A stretch of 64,000 nt of DNA from Alphaproteobacteria bacterium UBA3768. GTDB lineage: Bacteria; Pseudomonadota; Alphaproteobacteria; CAAHEQ01; UBA3637. A program made the position numbers and the translations under genes. This document shows, in pieces, positions 1 through 8,405 of the stretch. Where the stretch lies: positions 17,175-81,174 of the forward strand of contig DFFU01000027.1 of assembly GCA_002372315.1 (NCBI GenBank), in the 5' to 3' direction. Under the pieces are notes generated by a model that was given only the letters and a program-made list of their open reading frames with translations, ran no database searches and had not been told where the DNA came from. The stretch's first letter is position 1. Every line of letters starts with the position of its first letter.

Positions 1-864
1 AGGATGTATAAAGCCCAACAATCCCGCATGTAAGGCTTGACGTGGAAAAAATCGAATATTCTCAGGAGCAGTTTTTGGAGCAGAACCATATAATTCATCA
101 CCAATTAAAGGATGTTTTATAGAAGTCATATGTACACGAATTTGATGTGTACGCCCCGTTTCCAAATGACATTTAATATGGCTAGCCAAGATACCATAAG
201 CATTGATGCGTTCAAAATGTGTCACAGCAGGCTTACCCCCCACTTTCACAATAGTCATTTTTTGACGATTTACAGAACTGCGACCAATATTGCCCTCTAT
301 ACGACCTGATTCCGGTGTCAATCCCCACACAAAAGCATCATAAATACGCTGAATGGAGTGGACTTCAAATTGTTTAGCAAGTCCCACATGCGCTCTATCG
401 TTTTTTGCAACAACCAATAATCCAGAAGTATCTTTATCAATACGATGCACTATCCCGGGGCGTTTTACACCATTGATCCCCGAAAGTGAATCGCCACAAT
501 GGTAAAGTAATGCATTCACCAGTGTTCCGGTCCAATTACCTGCACCAGGATGAACCACTAAACCGGCAGGTTTATTGACAACCAATAAATCATTATCTTC
601 ATAAATAATATCTAAAGGAATATTTTCAGGTTCTGGATCAGGTTCGGTTGGTTCAGGTGGGATAATGGTATAAGTAGCACCAGATATCACTTTATCATCA
701 GGTGAAAGGGAAAGATTTTCCTGCCCCACAATTTGTACAGCCCCCGCTTCAATTAAATGAATAAACTGATTGCGAGAATAGTCGGGAAAGCTGTCCGCCA
801 AAAACTTATCCAAACGTGTTTTGGGCAGATTTTCAGGAGCTGTAATTGTCAAATTTTCACTCAT
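1..864 (-). CDS. rluD: RluA/RluD-family 23S rRNA pseudouridine synthase (3' end cut off)
   Basis: The gene starts with ATG at 864 and runs off the left edge; 288 codons are visible. I translated it directly. An N-terminal S4-like RNA-binding segment (about residues 1-75) is followed by the pseudouridine synthase core with the family signature HRIDKDTSGLLVVAKN, whose Asp is the catalytic nucleophile, and later GRTHQIRVHM, a second conserved motif. The S4 plus core layout and the PPEPTEPDPEPENIPLDI linker fit RluD, which modifies helix 69 of 23S rRNA, but RluC-type specificity cannot be excluded from sequence alone. The start overlaps the stop of the upstream acetyltransferase gene (ATGA), so the two are translationally coupled. 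Confidence 0.9.
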   Translation of the reverse strand, partial: MSENLTITAPENLPKTRLDKFLADSFPDYSRNQFIHLIEAGAVQIVGQENLSLSPDDKVISGATYTIIPPEPTEPDPEPENIPLDIIYEDNDLLVVNKPAGLVVHPGAGNWTGTLVNALLYHCGDSLSGINGVKRPGIVHRIDKDTSGLLVVAKNDRAHVGLAKQFEVHSIQRIYDAFVWGLTPESGRIEGNIGRSSVNRQKMTIVKVGGKPAVTHFERINAYGILASHIKCHLETGRTHQIRVHMTSIKHPLIGDELYGSAPKTAPENIRFFPRQALHAGLLGFIHP

Positions 865-1364
865 CTTTCTGCCTTAAATCCCAATAAAATTTCGTGCATC
901 ACATAATGATATGCTTCTTGATCTTTATCAAATTTGGGATAACGAATACCACCCATTTTTTGATAAAAATTAATACCTTTCACATTGCCATCCAACGCAT
1001 AGACACAAAAACTGGCACCTTGGATCTTTTCTTTAAAATTATTGAATAAGATCGTCCCAACACCCTTTCTTTGAAAATCGGGATGGATATAAAATGCATA
1101 TATTTCATATTCATACGGTATGTTATTATCCCGTGTTTTGCCACCAAACAAATATCCAATTATGCCTGTTTCATTTTCGGCCACCAAACAAATTTTAAAT
1201 TCCAAAATTTGATTTCCAAATCGTTCGATACGTTTTTCTGTAACAGTGAGTACATCCAATAATTCATCAGGAACAAGCCCCCTATAAGTTGTTTTCCACC
1301 CCAATACGTTGATAGTGGCTAAATCTTTGGCATCTTCTTTTTGAGCTGAGCGGATTTTAAGCAT
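861..1364 (-). CDS. GNAT family N-acetyltransferase (copy A of a tandem pair)
   Basis: A 167-residue GNAT acetyltransferase, the usual single-domain length. The acetyl-CoA binding motif A is visible around residues 92-105 (YIHPDFQRKGVGTILF, with the Q/R-x-x-G-x-G/A pattern), followed by ALDGNVKGINFYQKMGG, the motif B region with the typical FY-x-K-x-G. The substrate cannot be told from sequence; a small amine or protein N-terminus is possible. It is about half identical to the next gene upstream and shares the same start (MLKIR), so the two arose by tandem duplication. Its start overlaps the end of that copy by 8 bases, and its stop overlaps the pseudouridine synthase start. Confidence 0.88.
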   Translation of the reverse strand: MLKIRSAQKEDAKDLATINVLGWKTTYRGLVPDELLDVLTVTEKRIERFGNQILEFKICLVAENETGIIGYLFGGKTRDNNIPYEYEIYAFYIHPDFQRKGVGTILFNNFKEKIQGASFCVYALDGNVKGINFYQKMGGIRYPKFDKDQEAYHYVMHEILLGFKAER

Positions 1365-1866
1365 GTGTTTTCCCCTTAAATCCCAACATAAGATCGTGCA
1401 TCATAACACCATAAGTTTCGCTATCACTATCATATTTAGGATAACGTACCCCCCCTATTTTATGATAAAAATTAAGAGCACATGTGTTGCCATCCAGTGC
1501 ATAAACACAAAAGGCTGCCCCTTTAATTCTTTTCCTAAAAGCCTTTACCAAAGCACAACCAACCCCAGAACGTTGGCAATCGGGATGTACATAAAGTGCA
1601 TAAAGTTCATAAGTATATGGAACATTAGGTTCTCGGGATTTTCCGCCCGATAGATAGCCCACAACACCATTTTCGTTTTCAGCAACCATATAAATTTCAG
1701 CATTTTGGATCACTTTTTTCCACCCTTCAACACGTTCTTCAGTGACAGCCAAACTATCCAAAATTTGATCAGGCATTAAACCACGATAAGTTTTTTTCCA
1801 ACCCAACGTATTAATGGTGGCAATATCAAAAGCATCTTCGGGTGTTGCTGGGCGAATTTTAAGCAT
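1357..1866 (-). CDS. GNAT family N-acetyltransferase (copy B of a tandem pair)
   Basis: A 169-residue GNAT acetyltransferase, paralogous along its whole length to the following gene. Motif A reads YVHPDCQRSGVGCALV near residue 93-108 and motif B reads ALDGNTCALNFYHKIGG. It lies 2 bases after a third, unrelated GNAT gene and overlaps its own paralogue by 8 bases, so all three acetyltransferases and the pseudouridine synthase look like one transcriptional unit. The substrate is unknown. Confidence 0.88.
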   Translation of the reverse strand: MLKIRPATPEDAFDIATINTLGWKKTYRGLMPDQILDSLAVTEERVEGWKKVIQNAEIYMVAENENGVVGYLSGGKSREPNVPYTYELYALYVHPDCQRSGVGCALVKAFRKRIKGAAFCVYALDGNTCALNFYHKIGGVRYPKYDSDSETYGVMMHDLMLGFKGKTHA

Positions 1867-1868
1867 TT

Positions 1869-2417
1869 CTATTCCCTCTCATTTTGAGTTTTTATCCAAA
1901 CACGGCGTTCAATGTGGCTGTCCAATTTAAGATCTGGATCTCTGTGTCCGCCAACTTCATTCATCACACTTGTCATAGCCCTATCAGAGGCATGATTTTC
2001 TGCATTACAACTGAGCATAACCTCATCCAATCCCAACTGATTATGACACCAATTCAAGACTAATTTCAATCCTTGTTTTACATAGCCTTTACCACGTTCA
2101 GAAGGAATAATTTGATAGGCAATATGTCCACCTCGTATTTTTAAAAAATCATTTAAATAATGGCGAATATTATAAAAACCAATAAATTTATCATCATCGA
2201 ATAAAAATAATGTTGTTGATGGAACTTTACCGTCAGGTTGCTGAGATTCTCGTTTTTGTTGCCAATCCTCTAGATAACCATCAAAATCATTTTCCATATA
2301 CTTGATTAAAGTTTCTGTTTGGCCAATATCATAAGGAGTCGGGCTAACCTTTAATTCAGCCAATCCTGCTTTCATTTTTTGTAAATTTTCTTTTGTGGGT
2401 TCAAGCAATTTTAACAC
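1869..2417 (-). CDS. GNAT acetyltransferase, COG3981 type
   Basis: A 182-residue predicted acetyltransferase of the COG3981 group. The N-terminal half carries a long helical insert (EDWQQKRESQQPDGKVPSTT) before the central sheet. IGFYNIRHYLNDFLKIRGG is followed by AYQIIPSERGKGYVKQGLKL, an R/Q-x-x-G-x-G/A-like acetyl-CoA loop, and then SCNAENHASDRAMTSVMNEV. No substrate can be assigned. It has AGG-type ribosome binding bases just upstream of 2417 and sits downstream of the rplS terminator on the same strand, so it may be the first gene of the acetyltransferase unit. Confidence 0.8.
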   Translation of the reverse strand: MLKLLEPTKENLQKMKAGLAELKVSPTPYDIGQTETLIKYMENDFDGYLEDWQQKRESQQPDGKVPSTTLFLFDDDKFIGFYNIRHYLNDFLKIRGGHIAYQIIPSERGKGYVKQGLKLVLNWCHNQLGLDEVMLSCNAENHASDRAMTSVMNEVGGHRDPDLKLDSHIERRVWIKTQNERE

Positions 2418-2470
2418 TTTATTTCTCCTAATTGGAATTAAACCACAAAATTTTTATTCCGTCAATCCCA

Positions 2471-2503
2471 AAAATCCCCGAACCGATTTTAACGGTCGGG
2501 GAA
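2471..2503 (-). terminator. Rho-independent terminator after rplS
   Basis: Read on the minus strand, CCCCGACCG and CGGTTCGGGG form a stem with one bulge around an AAAAT loop, followed by ATTTTT. It lies just after the rplS stop and before the acetyltransferase cluster, so it should end the ffh-rplS operon transcript. Confidence 0.75.
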
Positions 2504-2523
2504 ATCGGAAAACCTTTTGGCAA

Positions 2524-2898
2524 TTAAGCCTTTACTTCAGAATCTTTTTCTTCAGCAATACGGGCTTTTTTACCAAACAATTGACGCAAGTAATAAAGCT
2601 TACTGCGTTTCACTTGACCACGACGCACCACTTTGATTTCCACGATATTGGGAGAATATAATGGGAACACACGTTCCACACCTTCCCCAAAGGAAATTTT
2701 GCGCACAGTAAAGGTAGAGGCAGCACCATCATTGTGACGGGCAATACACACACCTTCATAGGCCTGATTACGCGTATTTTTTTCTTCCACGATTCGGCAA
2801 AGAACACGCAAGGTATCCCCTGCTTTAAAATCAGGAATCTTTTTATCTAACTTGGCAATTTGTTCTGCTTTCAAGTCTTGAATAATTTTCTTGGTCAT
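2524..2898 (-). CDS. rplS: 50S ribosomal protein L19
   Basis: A 124-residue L19, the usual length for the family with a short acidic tail (EEKDSEVKA). The core motifs are all present: [13 protein letters not shown], the [15 protein letters not shown] segment and [24 protein letters not shown]. It binds 23S rRNA at the 30S-50S interface. It is the last gene of ffh-rpsP-rimM-trmD-rplS, 115 bases after trmD, with a GGAG ribosome binding site. The wider gap before it may allow separate translation control. Confidence 0.97.
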   Translation of the reverse strand: MTKKIIQDLKAEQIAKLDKKIPDFKAGDTLRVLCRIVEEKNTRNQAYEGVCIARHNDGAASTFTVRKISFGEGVERVFPLYSPNIVEIKVVRRGQVKRSKLYYLRQLFGKKARIAEEKDSEVKA

Positions 2899-3013
2899 CT
2901 TTCATCTCTCCTTTCGTTTATGTTAATGAATAGACCCGATGCATCAAAATAAGAAAAACTAATTTCGCCGCTAATAACGCGTCTTAATAACTTTTTCTGT
3001 ATTTTGGTTCATT

Positions 3014-3709
3014 TTATTTTCCTTTCTTTAAATTGGTCAGATATTTTTCATACAAGTCTGGCCGTCTTGTTTTTGTTAAGAGTTCAGATTGTTCATGTCG
3101 CCATTGTTTGATTTTGGCATGATGTCCACTGGTTAGCACTTCCGGCACCAAACGATTTTCCCAGTTTTGTGGCTTTGTATATTGCGGATATTCCAATAGG
3201 CCATTGGAAAAACTTTCCTCTTGAATAGATTCGGCATTTCCCAACACACCATCAATTAAACGCACGGTGGCATCCAACATAGTCAACAGAGCCGGTTCAC
3301 CACCTGATAACACAAAATCACCCACGCTGATTTCTTGAATGGACCATTTTTCTAAAACACGTTCATCCACGCCTTCAAAACGTCCACATACAAAAGTCAA
3401 CTCTGGGGTTTGAGCCCATTTTTGAGCGGTTGTTTGACAAAAGGTTTCACCCCGTGGGGACAGATAATAAATCTGGCCTTGGGGATTCACAGATGTTAAA
3501 GCTTTATCCAAAATATCTGGACGCATAATCATACCAGCACCCCCACCAAAAGGCGTATCATCAACAGATTTATAATGGTTGTCCGAAAAATCACGGATAT
3601 TCACGACATTCAATTCCCATTTTTTTTCTGCCAATGCCTTACCCACCAATGAGTAGCCCAAGCACCCAGGAAACATTTCAGGATAAAGTGTTAAAACATT
3701 GACTTTCAT
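3014..3709 (-). CDS. trmD: tRNA (guanine37-N1)-methyltransferase
   Basis: A 231-residue TrmD, a SPOUT methyltransferase that puts m1G at position 37 of tRNAs to prevent frameshifting. The deep trefoil-knot region is visible (YLSPRGETF, VCGRFEGVDERVLEKW, SVGDFVLSGGEPA), as is the substrate-recognition segment TPFGGGAGMIMRPDIL. The C-terminal EVLTSGHHAKIKQWR is the usual conserved block. It overlaps rimM by 4 bases and is followed by rplS. Confidence 0.97.
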   Translation of the reverse strand: MKVNVLTLYPEMFPGCLGYSLVGKALAEKKWELNVVNIRDFSDNHYKSVDDTPFGGGAGMIMRPDILDKALTSVNPQGQIYYLSPRGETFCQTTAQKWAQTPELTFVCGRFEGVDERVLEKWSIQEISVGDFVLSGGEPALLTMLDATVRLIDGVLGNAESIQEESFSNGLLEYPQYTKPQNWENRLVPEVLTSGHHAKIKQWRHEQSELLTKTRRPDLYEKYLTNLKKGK

Positions 3710-4212
3710 TTTAACCTCTCCTTCATATCTTCGGGTAAAACAATTTGAATTTTTTTGTTTGCAATATCTACCTTTGGGAAATTCGCTTTGGAAAAAGAAA
3801 GTTCCAAAGTTTGTCCTTGAATAGTTTTGATTTGCAAAATATCGCCTGCCCCATAATTCAGTACACGCAATACTTTTCCAAATTCCAAATCGTTTTGATA
3901 AACAGCCACCCCAACCAAATCACAATGATAGAATTCATTTTCCTTTGTTTTGGGTAGGTTTTCACGTTTTGTATAAAGTTCCAACCCTTTGAAGTTTTCA
4001 GCCGTTGTGCGATCAGTAATACCTTTCATCGCAACCAACCAACATTCCTTTTGATGTCCAACCAATGTGGCTTCAAAGTGTTTTTTGCCATCCTTATCGG
4101 TCAAGGGATTGAGTCCCTTAAAATCAGACATGTTCACCAAATAAGGCTTGACCTTCATCACACCTTTAATTCCATGAACATTCACAATTTGACCGACTGC
4201 AATCAGCGACAT
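3706..4212 (-). CDS. rimM: 16S rRNA processing protein RimM
   Basis: A 168-residue RimM, a 30S assembly factor that binds S19 and helps mature the 16S 3' domain. The N-terminal RimM barrel starts with VGQIVNVHGIKGVMKV and the C-terminal PRC-barrel with EFYHCDLVGVAVYQND; NYGAGDILQI is the usual PRC-barrel motif. It is coupled to trmD by a 4-base overlap and lies 9 bases after rpsP. Confidence 0.95.
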   Translation of the reverse strand: MSLIAVGQIVNVHGIKGVMKVKPYLVNMSDFKGLNPLTDKDGKKHFEATLVGHQKECWLVAMKGITDRTTAENFKGLELYTKRENLPKTKENEFYHCDLVGVAVYQNDLEFGKVLRVLNYGAGDILQIKTIQGQTLELSFSKANFPKVDIANKKIQIVLPEDMKERLK

Positions 4213-4221
4213 ATTAAATCC

Positions 4222-4668
4222 TTATTCAGCTTTTGGTTCTTCAGCAGGTTGTTCTGCAGGAGCTTCGGCTGGTTGTTCAGCAGCAGCTTTGGCTGCTTCA
4301 GCTTCGGCCTTAGCGGCTTCTTCAGCGGCGGCTTTAGCTTCTGCTTCAGCCTTCATACGTTCTTGAGCCTTCGCTTTAGGAGCAGACTTTTTCGGTGTTT
4401 CACGAACAGCTGGCTTATCACACAAACCTAACAAGGCGAACAATTTTTGTACGCGTTCGGTGATTTCGGCCCCTTGAGCCATCCACTTTTTGGCTGCTTC
4501 CACATTGACACGCAAAGCATCTTTGCTATCCTTAGGAAGTAAAGGATTATAAAATCCTAATTCTTCAATATAACGTCCATCACGACGACAACGCTTATCT
4601 GCCACAACGATTTTGTGAACAGGGCGTTTTTTGGCGCCACCACGGGCTAAACGAATTCTAACTGACAT
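4222..4668 (-). CDS. rpsP: 30S ribosomal protein S16 with a long Ala/Glu tail
   Basis: Residues 1-85 are a standard S16 (start MSVRIRLARGGAKKRPVHKI, then DGRYIEELGFYNP). The protein is 148 residues instead of the usual 80-100 because of a C-terminal extension rich in Ala, Glu, Lys and Pro (roughly residues 95-148). Such extensions occur in alphaproteobacterial S16. The extension is low complexity and probably disordered on the ribosome surface. Second gene of the ffh operon. Confidence 0.96.
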   Translation of the reverse strand: MSVRIRLARGGAKKRPVHKIVVADKRCRRDGRYIEELGFYNPLLPKDSKDALRVNVEAAKKWMAQGAEITERVQKLFALLGLCDKPAVRETPKKSAPKAKAQERMKAEAEAKAAAEEAAKAEAEAAKAAAEQPAEAPAEQPAEEPKAE

Positions 4669-4692
4669 ATTTCCTTTTCCTTTCTGTTGTAG

Positions 4693-6075
4693 TTAGACAT
4701 TAAACGGAGGAAATCCTCCGCCATTACCAGGCATTCCTTTAAGCATACTACTCATTTGCTTAAATCTAGAGAGCATTCCCAAAGGTCCAATCTTTTTAAA
4801 CTTTTTCATCACATCAGCCATTTGCTCATAACCTTTGAGCAATTTATTGACATCTTCTACTTTTACACCAGCACCACTGGCAATGCGCAGTTTACGACTG
4901 GCTTTTATAATTTCAGGATTTTCACGTTCTTTTGCCGTCATTGATAAAATAATGGCTTTTTGACGTTTAATCAAGCGATTATCAATTTTAGATTCATCTA
5001 AATTTCCAATCAACTTTGCAGGCATCATCTTAATTAAAGATTTCATATCGCCTAATTTTTCCATCTGTTCAAATTGTTTGAGTAAATCATTTAAATCAAA
5101 ATGACCACTCATCATTTGCATGGCTTGCTGTTCAATATCTTCTTGATTCGTTTTTTCAATGGCTGTTTCCACCAAACCCACAATATCACCCATACCCAAG
5201 ATACGATCGGCCACGCGCTTAGCATCAAACGCTTCAATAGCATCCGCTTTTTCACCCACACCCAAAAATTGGATTGGCATTCCTGTTACAGTACGCATAG
5301 AAAGCGCTGCACCACCACGTGCATCACCATCCACTCGGGTTAAAATCACACCACTTACGCCAACTTTTTCTTTAAACTCTTTGGCCACATTCACCGCATC
5401 CTGACCCATTAAAGAATCCACAACCAGAAAAGTTTCCTGCGGATTTGATAAATCACGAATTCGGGCTACTTCCTGCATCATTTCATCATCAATATGCAAG
5501 CGTCCTGCCGTATCCAAAATCAAAATCTCATAAAGGCCAAGTTTGGCTTCTTTTAAAGCGCGTTCGGTAATTTGTAAAGGCTTTTCACCTGCCACAATTG
5601 AAAGCACATCCAAACCATAACTTTTACCCAAATCAGCCAACTGTTCCTGAGCTGCAGGACGATAGGTATCAAGACTGGCTAACAAGACTTTTTTTCCTAA
5701 TTTTTTCAGTTTCAGTGCTAACTTTGCCGAAGAAGTTGTTTTACCAGATCCTTGCAAGCCCACCATTAAATAAACATTTTGTGTATTAGGTTGAAACTTT
5801 AAATCTTGTGGTTTTCCCAACAAATCCACCAACTCATCATGAACAATTTTAATAACCATTTGAGCAGGTTGAACGGAACGAACGACTTCTTGACCTACAG
5901 CCTTTTCTTTCACACGATTGATAAAGTCTTTAGCAACTGGCAAAGCAACATCAGCTTCCAACAACGCAATTCGAATTTCACGCGCTGTTTCTTCCATAAC
6001 AGATTCCGTAATAAGCCCACGCCCCGAAAGCTTGTTAAAGATTTTAGTCAGCCGATCTGTTAAACCATTAAACAA
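4693..6075 (-). CDS. ffh: Signal recognition particle protein Ffh (SRP54)
   Basis: A 460-residue SRP GTPase that binds signal sequences and 4.5S RNA and targets ribosomes to FtsY. The N domain is followed by the G domain: G1 is GLQGSGKTTSSAKLA, then DTYRPAAQEQL, LDTAGRLHID, TRVDGDARGGAAL. The M domain is Met-rich and carries the RNA-binding SGAGVKVEDVNKLLKGYEQ region, ending in a short Gly/Pro tail. The start is TTG at 6075: AAGGAG lies 9 bases upstream and no in-frame ATG matches the family N-terminus (FNGLTDRL) better. No 4.5S RNA gene is recognisable nearby. Confidence 0.97.
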   Translation of the reverse strand: MFNGLTDRLTKIFNKLSGRGLITESVMEETAREIRIALLEADVALPVAKDFINRVKEKAVGQEVVRSVQPAQMVIKIVHDELVDLLGKPQDLKFQPNTQNVYLMVGLQGSGKTTSSAKLALKLKKLGKKVLLASLDTYRPAAQEQLADLGKSYGLDVLSIVAGEKPLQITERALKEAKLGLYEILILDTAGRLHIDDEMMQEVARIRDLSNPQETFLVVDSLMGQDAVNVAKEFKEKVGVSGVILTRVDGDARGGAALSMRTVTGMPIQFLGVGEKADAIEAFDAKRVADRILGMGDIVGLVETAIEKTNQEDIEQQAMQMMSGHFDLNDLLKQFEQMEKLGDMKSLIKMMPAKLIGNLDESKIDNRLIKRQKAIILSMTAKERENPEIIKASRKLRIASGAGVKVEDVNKLLKGYEQMADVMKKFKKIGPLGMLSRFKQMSSMLKGMPGNGGGFPPFNV

Positions 6076-6174
6076 CGTTCAAAACTCCTTTATAACAGTT
6101 GCGCCCCGGTGAGCGAACCATCGCCGAACGGGGTATCTCCTTGGAGACTAAATTTCCTAGTCTTTTATTGGAAT
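6076..6174 (-). promoter_or_regulatory. Structured 5' leader of the ffh operon
   Basis: About 98 bases separate the predicted start of transcription from the ffh start. Read on the minus strand there is a first hairpin AGACTA/TAGTCT (6145-6163), then TCTCC AA GGAGA (6136-6147), which reuses the same bases and so excludes the first. A third, GC-rich hairpin follows: CCCCG outer stem and GCGA/TCGC inner stem with a TGGT loop (6104-6133). No T-run follows the last hairpin, so it is not a simple terminator. A 17-codon reading frame (ATG at 6121, stop at 6068) lies inside and ends 8 bases into ffh. I do not recognise a known family; alternative folding that controls ffh expression is an inference. 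Confidence 0.55.
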
Positions 6175-6180
6175 GAAAGC

Positions 6181-6209
6181 ATTATAACATTTCAAAAAAT
6201 AAAAGTCAA
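6181..6209 (-). promoter_or_regulatory. Strong sigma70-type promoter for ffh-rpsP-rimM-trmD-rplS
   Basis: On the minus strand TTGACT (6204-6209), a 17-base spacer and TATAAT (6181-6186). Near-perfect match to the vegetative consensus. Predicted start about 6174. Confidence 0.85.
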
Positions 6210-6223
6210 GAAAAATTTATAAG

Positions 6224-7465
6224 CTAAACATCCATACCTTTTGTAGATATTCCTCTTTTAGCATGCAATTGCTGATTTTGAGACTTTAATTGCGAACTTT
6301 GTTTCTTAAGGCTTTCAATTCTTTGACGTAATTGTTGATTTTCTTGACGTAACTCAGATAATTCTGCAGACATGACTCGTGCATCAGAACACATCTGCTG
6401 CATTTGATTCAACAAATCACGCATTGTTGGATAAACTGGACTTGATGTAGACTTTTTTTGCCGAGAAGATACATTGTTTTTTGATTCAGTAATAGTGGAG
6501 GATTTGGGCGTTTTCAACTTTGTTTTGGTGGGTCCATAACCTTCATCAGCAATATCAATTTTTTTGTTGTATTTGCGAGCATAACGATCGGAAACCTTAC
6601 CAACTGGCAAACCATATTGATTTCCCAGTTGAAAAGGATTTTGACCTTCTTTACCTGCTAAATAATAAATTAAATCCATATATTGCACATTTGCACTCAC
6701 TTGCCCCAAGGACTGCGCATCGCGAATATTATAAAACAAATCGCGTTGCTTAAATTGAGGAGGTAAATTTTTTAACATGAATGTAATATGCGCTACTAAC
6801 CTATTCTTATTCTCACCACGAAATTCACTCCATAATAAAGGTTCTGGGCCATATTTCATCCCTTCTATAACCCGCCCATTATTTGTAATGGAGAAACCAT
6901 CCAAATATGCGTGGTTCTTCTTTTTTAAAAATGGTCCCACAATACCATATAATTCCCTTGTTATTTCTGGTGTAATTTCTTTTGTCATATAAATGTTTAA
7001 CGGATCTGTTCGCTGGATATGCCAAAAATCAACAATTTTATAAGCAGCATGATGTTTTCTTATAAAATCATCCAATTTCATGTATAATGTGGGCAATTTG
7101 GGATCATCTAAATTTATACTGACAGCAAATCGTTCCCGATAATATTCACCCTTTTGACGAGCACTATGCCACACAAAAATAGCATCTTCATCCAATTTTA
7201 CGGGAAAATTATCTTGATCATGGACACGAATACCTTGGGGTACCATTTTTTTTAAATATTCAATATTCTTTTGGACATTTTTTTCATTCCAAATTTGAGG
7301 GATTTTTTTGCGCTTATTATACAGCGCATCAACCAAAGTACTCCATGTAAAATCTCCCCCAAACTCTGTGCAAATTTTTCTATGGATAGCTTCAAATTGT
7401 TCTTTTGTCATATGGGGATTCGGCTTAATTCCCAAACGTTTCGCAATTTGTAATAAGGTTTCCAT
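6224..7465 (-). CDS. Unknown 413-residue protein with C-terminal coiled coil
   Basis: I do not recognise this protein. ATG at 7465 is chosen over an upstream in-frame start because AGGAG lies 7 bases before it. The N-terminal part (METLLQIAKRLGIKPNPHMT) looks like a small helical domain. The middle (about residues 95-260) is a mixed alpha/beta region with conserved-looking blocks such as YYRERFAVSINLDDP, DFWHIQRTDPLNIYM and YLDGFSITNNGRVIEGM. This part vaguely recalls HopA1-type effectors, which I cannot confirm. Residues 300-345 are Ser/Thr/Lys-rich linker, and the last 70 residues form a Gln/Leu-rich coiled coil. No signal peptide or membrane segment is visible. It lies downstream of tRNA-Leu. 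Confidence 0.75.
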   Translation of the reverse strand: METLLQIAKRLGIKPNPHMTKEQFEAIHRKICTEFGGDFTWSTLVDALYNKRKKIPQIWNEKNVQKNIEYLKKMVPQGIRVHDQDNFPVKLDEDAIFVWHSARQKGEYYRERFAVSINLDDPKLPTLYMKLDDFIRKHHAAYKIVDFWHIQRTDPLNIYMTKEITPEITRELYGIVGPFLKKKNHAYLDGFSITNNGRVIEGMKYGPEPLLWSEFRGENKNRLVAHITFMLKNLPPQFKQRDLFYNIRDAQSLGQVSANVQYMDLIYYLAGKEGQNPFQLGNQYGLPVGKVSDRYARKYNKKIDIADEGYGPTKTKLKTPKSSTITESKNNVSSRQKKSTSSPVYPTMRDLLNQMQQMCSDARVMSAELSELRQENQQLRQRIESLKKQSSQLKSQNQQLHAKRGISTKGMDV

Positions 7466-7529
7466 CACACCACTCCTGATACATGTCACCAGTTAAAACT
7501 ATTTTTAAAATAAATGCAAGGGGAAAAAT

Positions 7530-7552
7530 AAAAAAAGCGCCGCAACGGAAGC
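7530..7552 (-). terminator. Probable terminator of tRNA-Leu
   Basis: Immediately after the tRNA on the minus strand, GCttCCG TTG CGGcGC can pair with a small internal loop and is followed by seven T. Short stem, so moderate confidence. Confidence 0.5.
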
Positions 7553-7561
7553 AATACAAAT

Positions 7562-7646
<85 letters not shown>

Positions 7647-7655
7647 AACAATTCT

Positions 7656-7684
7656 ATCATAACAAATTTTTTTATAAAATGCAA
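7656..7684 (-). promoter_or_regulatory. Promoter of tRNA-Leu
   Basis: Minus strand TTGCAT (7679-7684), 17 bases, TATGAT (7656-7661), placing the start about 3-5 bases before the tRNA 5' end. Confidence 0.75.
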
Positions 7685-7751
7685 TATTTTTTATTGATGA
7701 GCTTGATAAAAACAATATTTCTGCCCATTTTCAAAAAAAGGAGGAAATAAA

Positions 7752-8351
7752 ATGATTCAACTACACCCACTACCCTATGACTTTAAAGTGCTTGAACCTT
7801 ATATTTCGCAAACAACTATCCAGTACCACTATGGTAAGCACCAAGCCAACTACGTTAAAACGACAGATGACCTGATCAACCAAACAGAAATGGCCAATAT
7901 GGATTTAGAAAACTTGATTCTAACTGCATCTTGTGATACGGTCTTAACAAAACTATTCAACAACGCTGCCCAAGTTTGGAATCATCAATTTTATTGGAAT
8001 TCATTGACCTCTGATAAAAAGAAACGAATAATTAGTCCGGCATTACAACAAGCTATTCACCGTGATTTTGGTTCTATAAATAACTGTTTAAATCAAATCG
8101 TAGAAGCAGGGATGAATCAATTTGGAAGCGGTTGGGTTTGGTTGATTGCCGAAAATGGCGTTTTAAAAATTATATCCACATCCAATGCTCAAACACCTTT
8201 AACTAGACATGGCATCAAGTCATTACTATGTATTGATGTATGGGAACATGCCTATTATTTAGATTACCAAAACAACCGCAAAGAGTATTTGACAAAAATA
8301 AGCCAAAACTTATTAAATTGGGAATTTGCTAACCAAAATTGGAAAAGTTGA
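7752..8351 (+). CDS. sodB: Iron/manganese superoxide dismutase
   Basis: A 199-residue Fe/Mn SOD that dismutates superoxide to oxygen and peroxide. The four metal ligands are visible: His26 in YHYGKHQANY, His78 in WNHQFYWNS, and Asp162 and His166 in DVWEHAYY. GSGWVWL is the usual C-domain motif. The sequence is more diverged than average in the middle, and Fe versus Mn use cannot be decided, though the overall pattern is closer to SodB. AGGAGG precedes the start. Confidence 0.95.
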   Translation: MIQLHPLPYDFKVLEPYISQTTIQYHYGKHQANYVKTTDDLINQTEMANMDLENLILTASCDTVLTKLFNNAAQVWNHQFYWNSLTSDKKKRIISPALQQAIHRDFGSINNCLNQIVEAGMNQFGSGWVWLIAENGVLKIISTSNAQTPLTRHGIKSLLCIDVWEHAYYLDYQNNRKEYLTKISQNLLNWEFANQNWKS

Positions 8352-8405
8352 TAAATATGAATTTTTGTGATATACTATGATGATCTTTTAAAGAAAGGAA
8401 AAACA

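Noticed and set aside
2971..3012. 13-codon frame between trmD and rplS with AAAGGA-like bases upstream
   Set aside because: Too short to support; the binding-site bases overlap the end of trmD and the product (MNQNTEKVIKTRY) has no features.
6104..6133. GC hairpin upstream of ffh considered as 4.5S (SRP) RNA
   Set aside because: The conserved SRP RNA loop (GGAAGGAAGCAGCC type) is absent and the transcript is only about 98 bases and continues into ffh.
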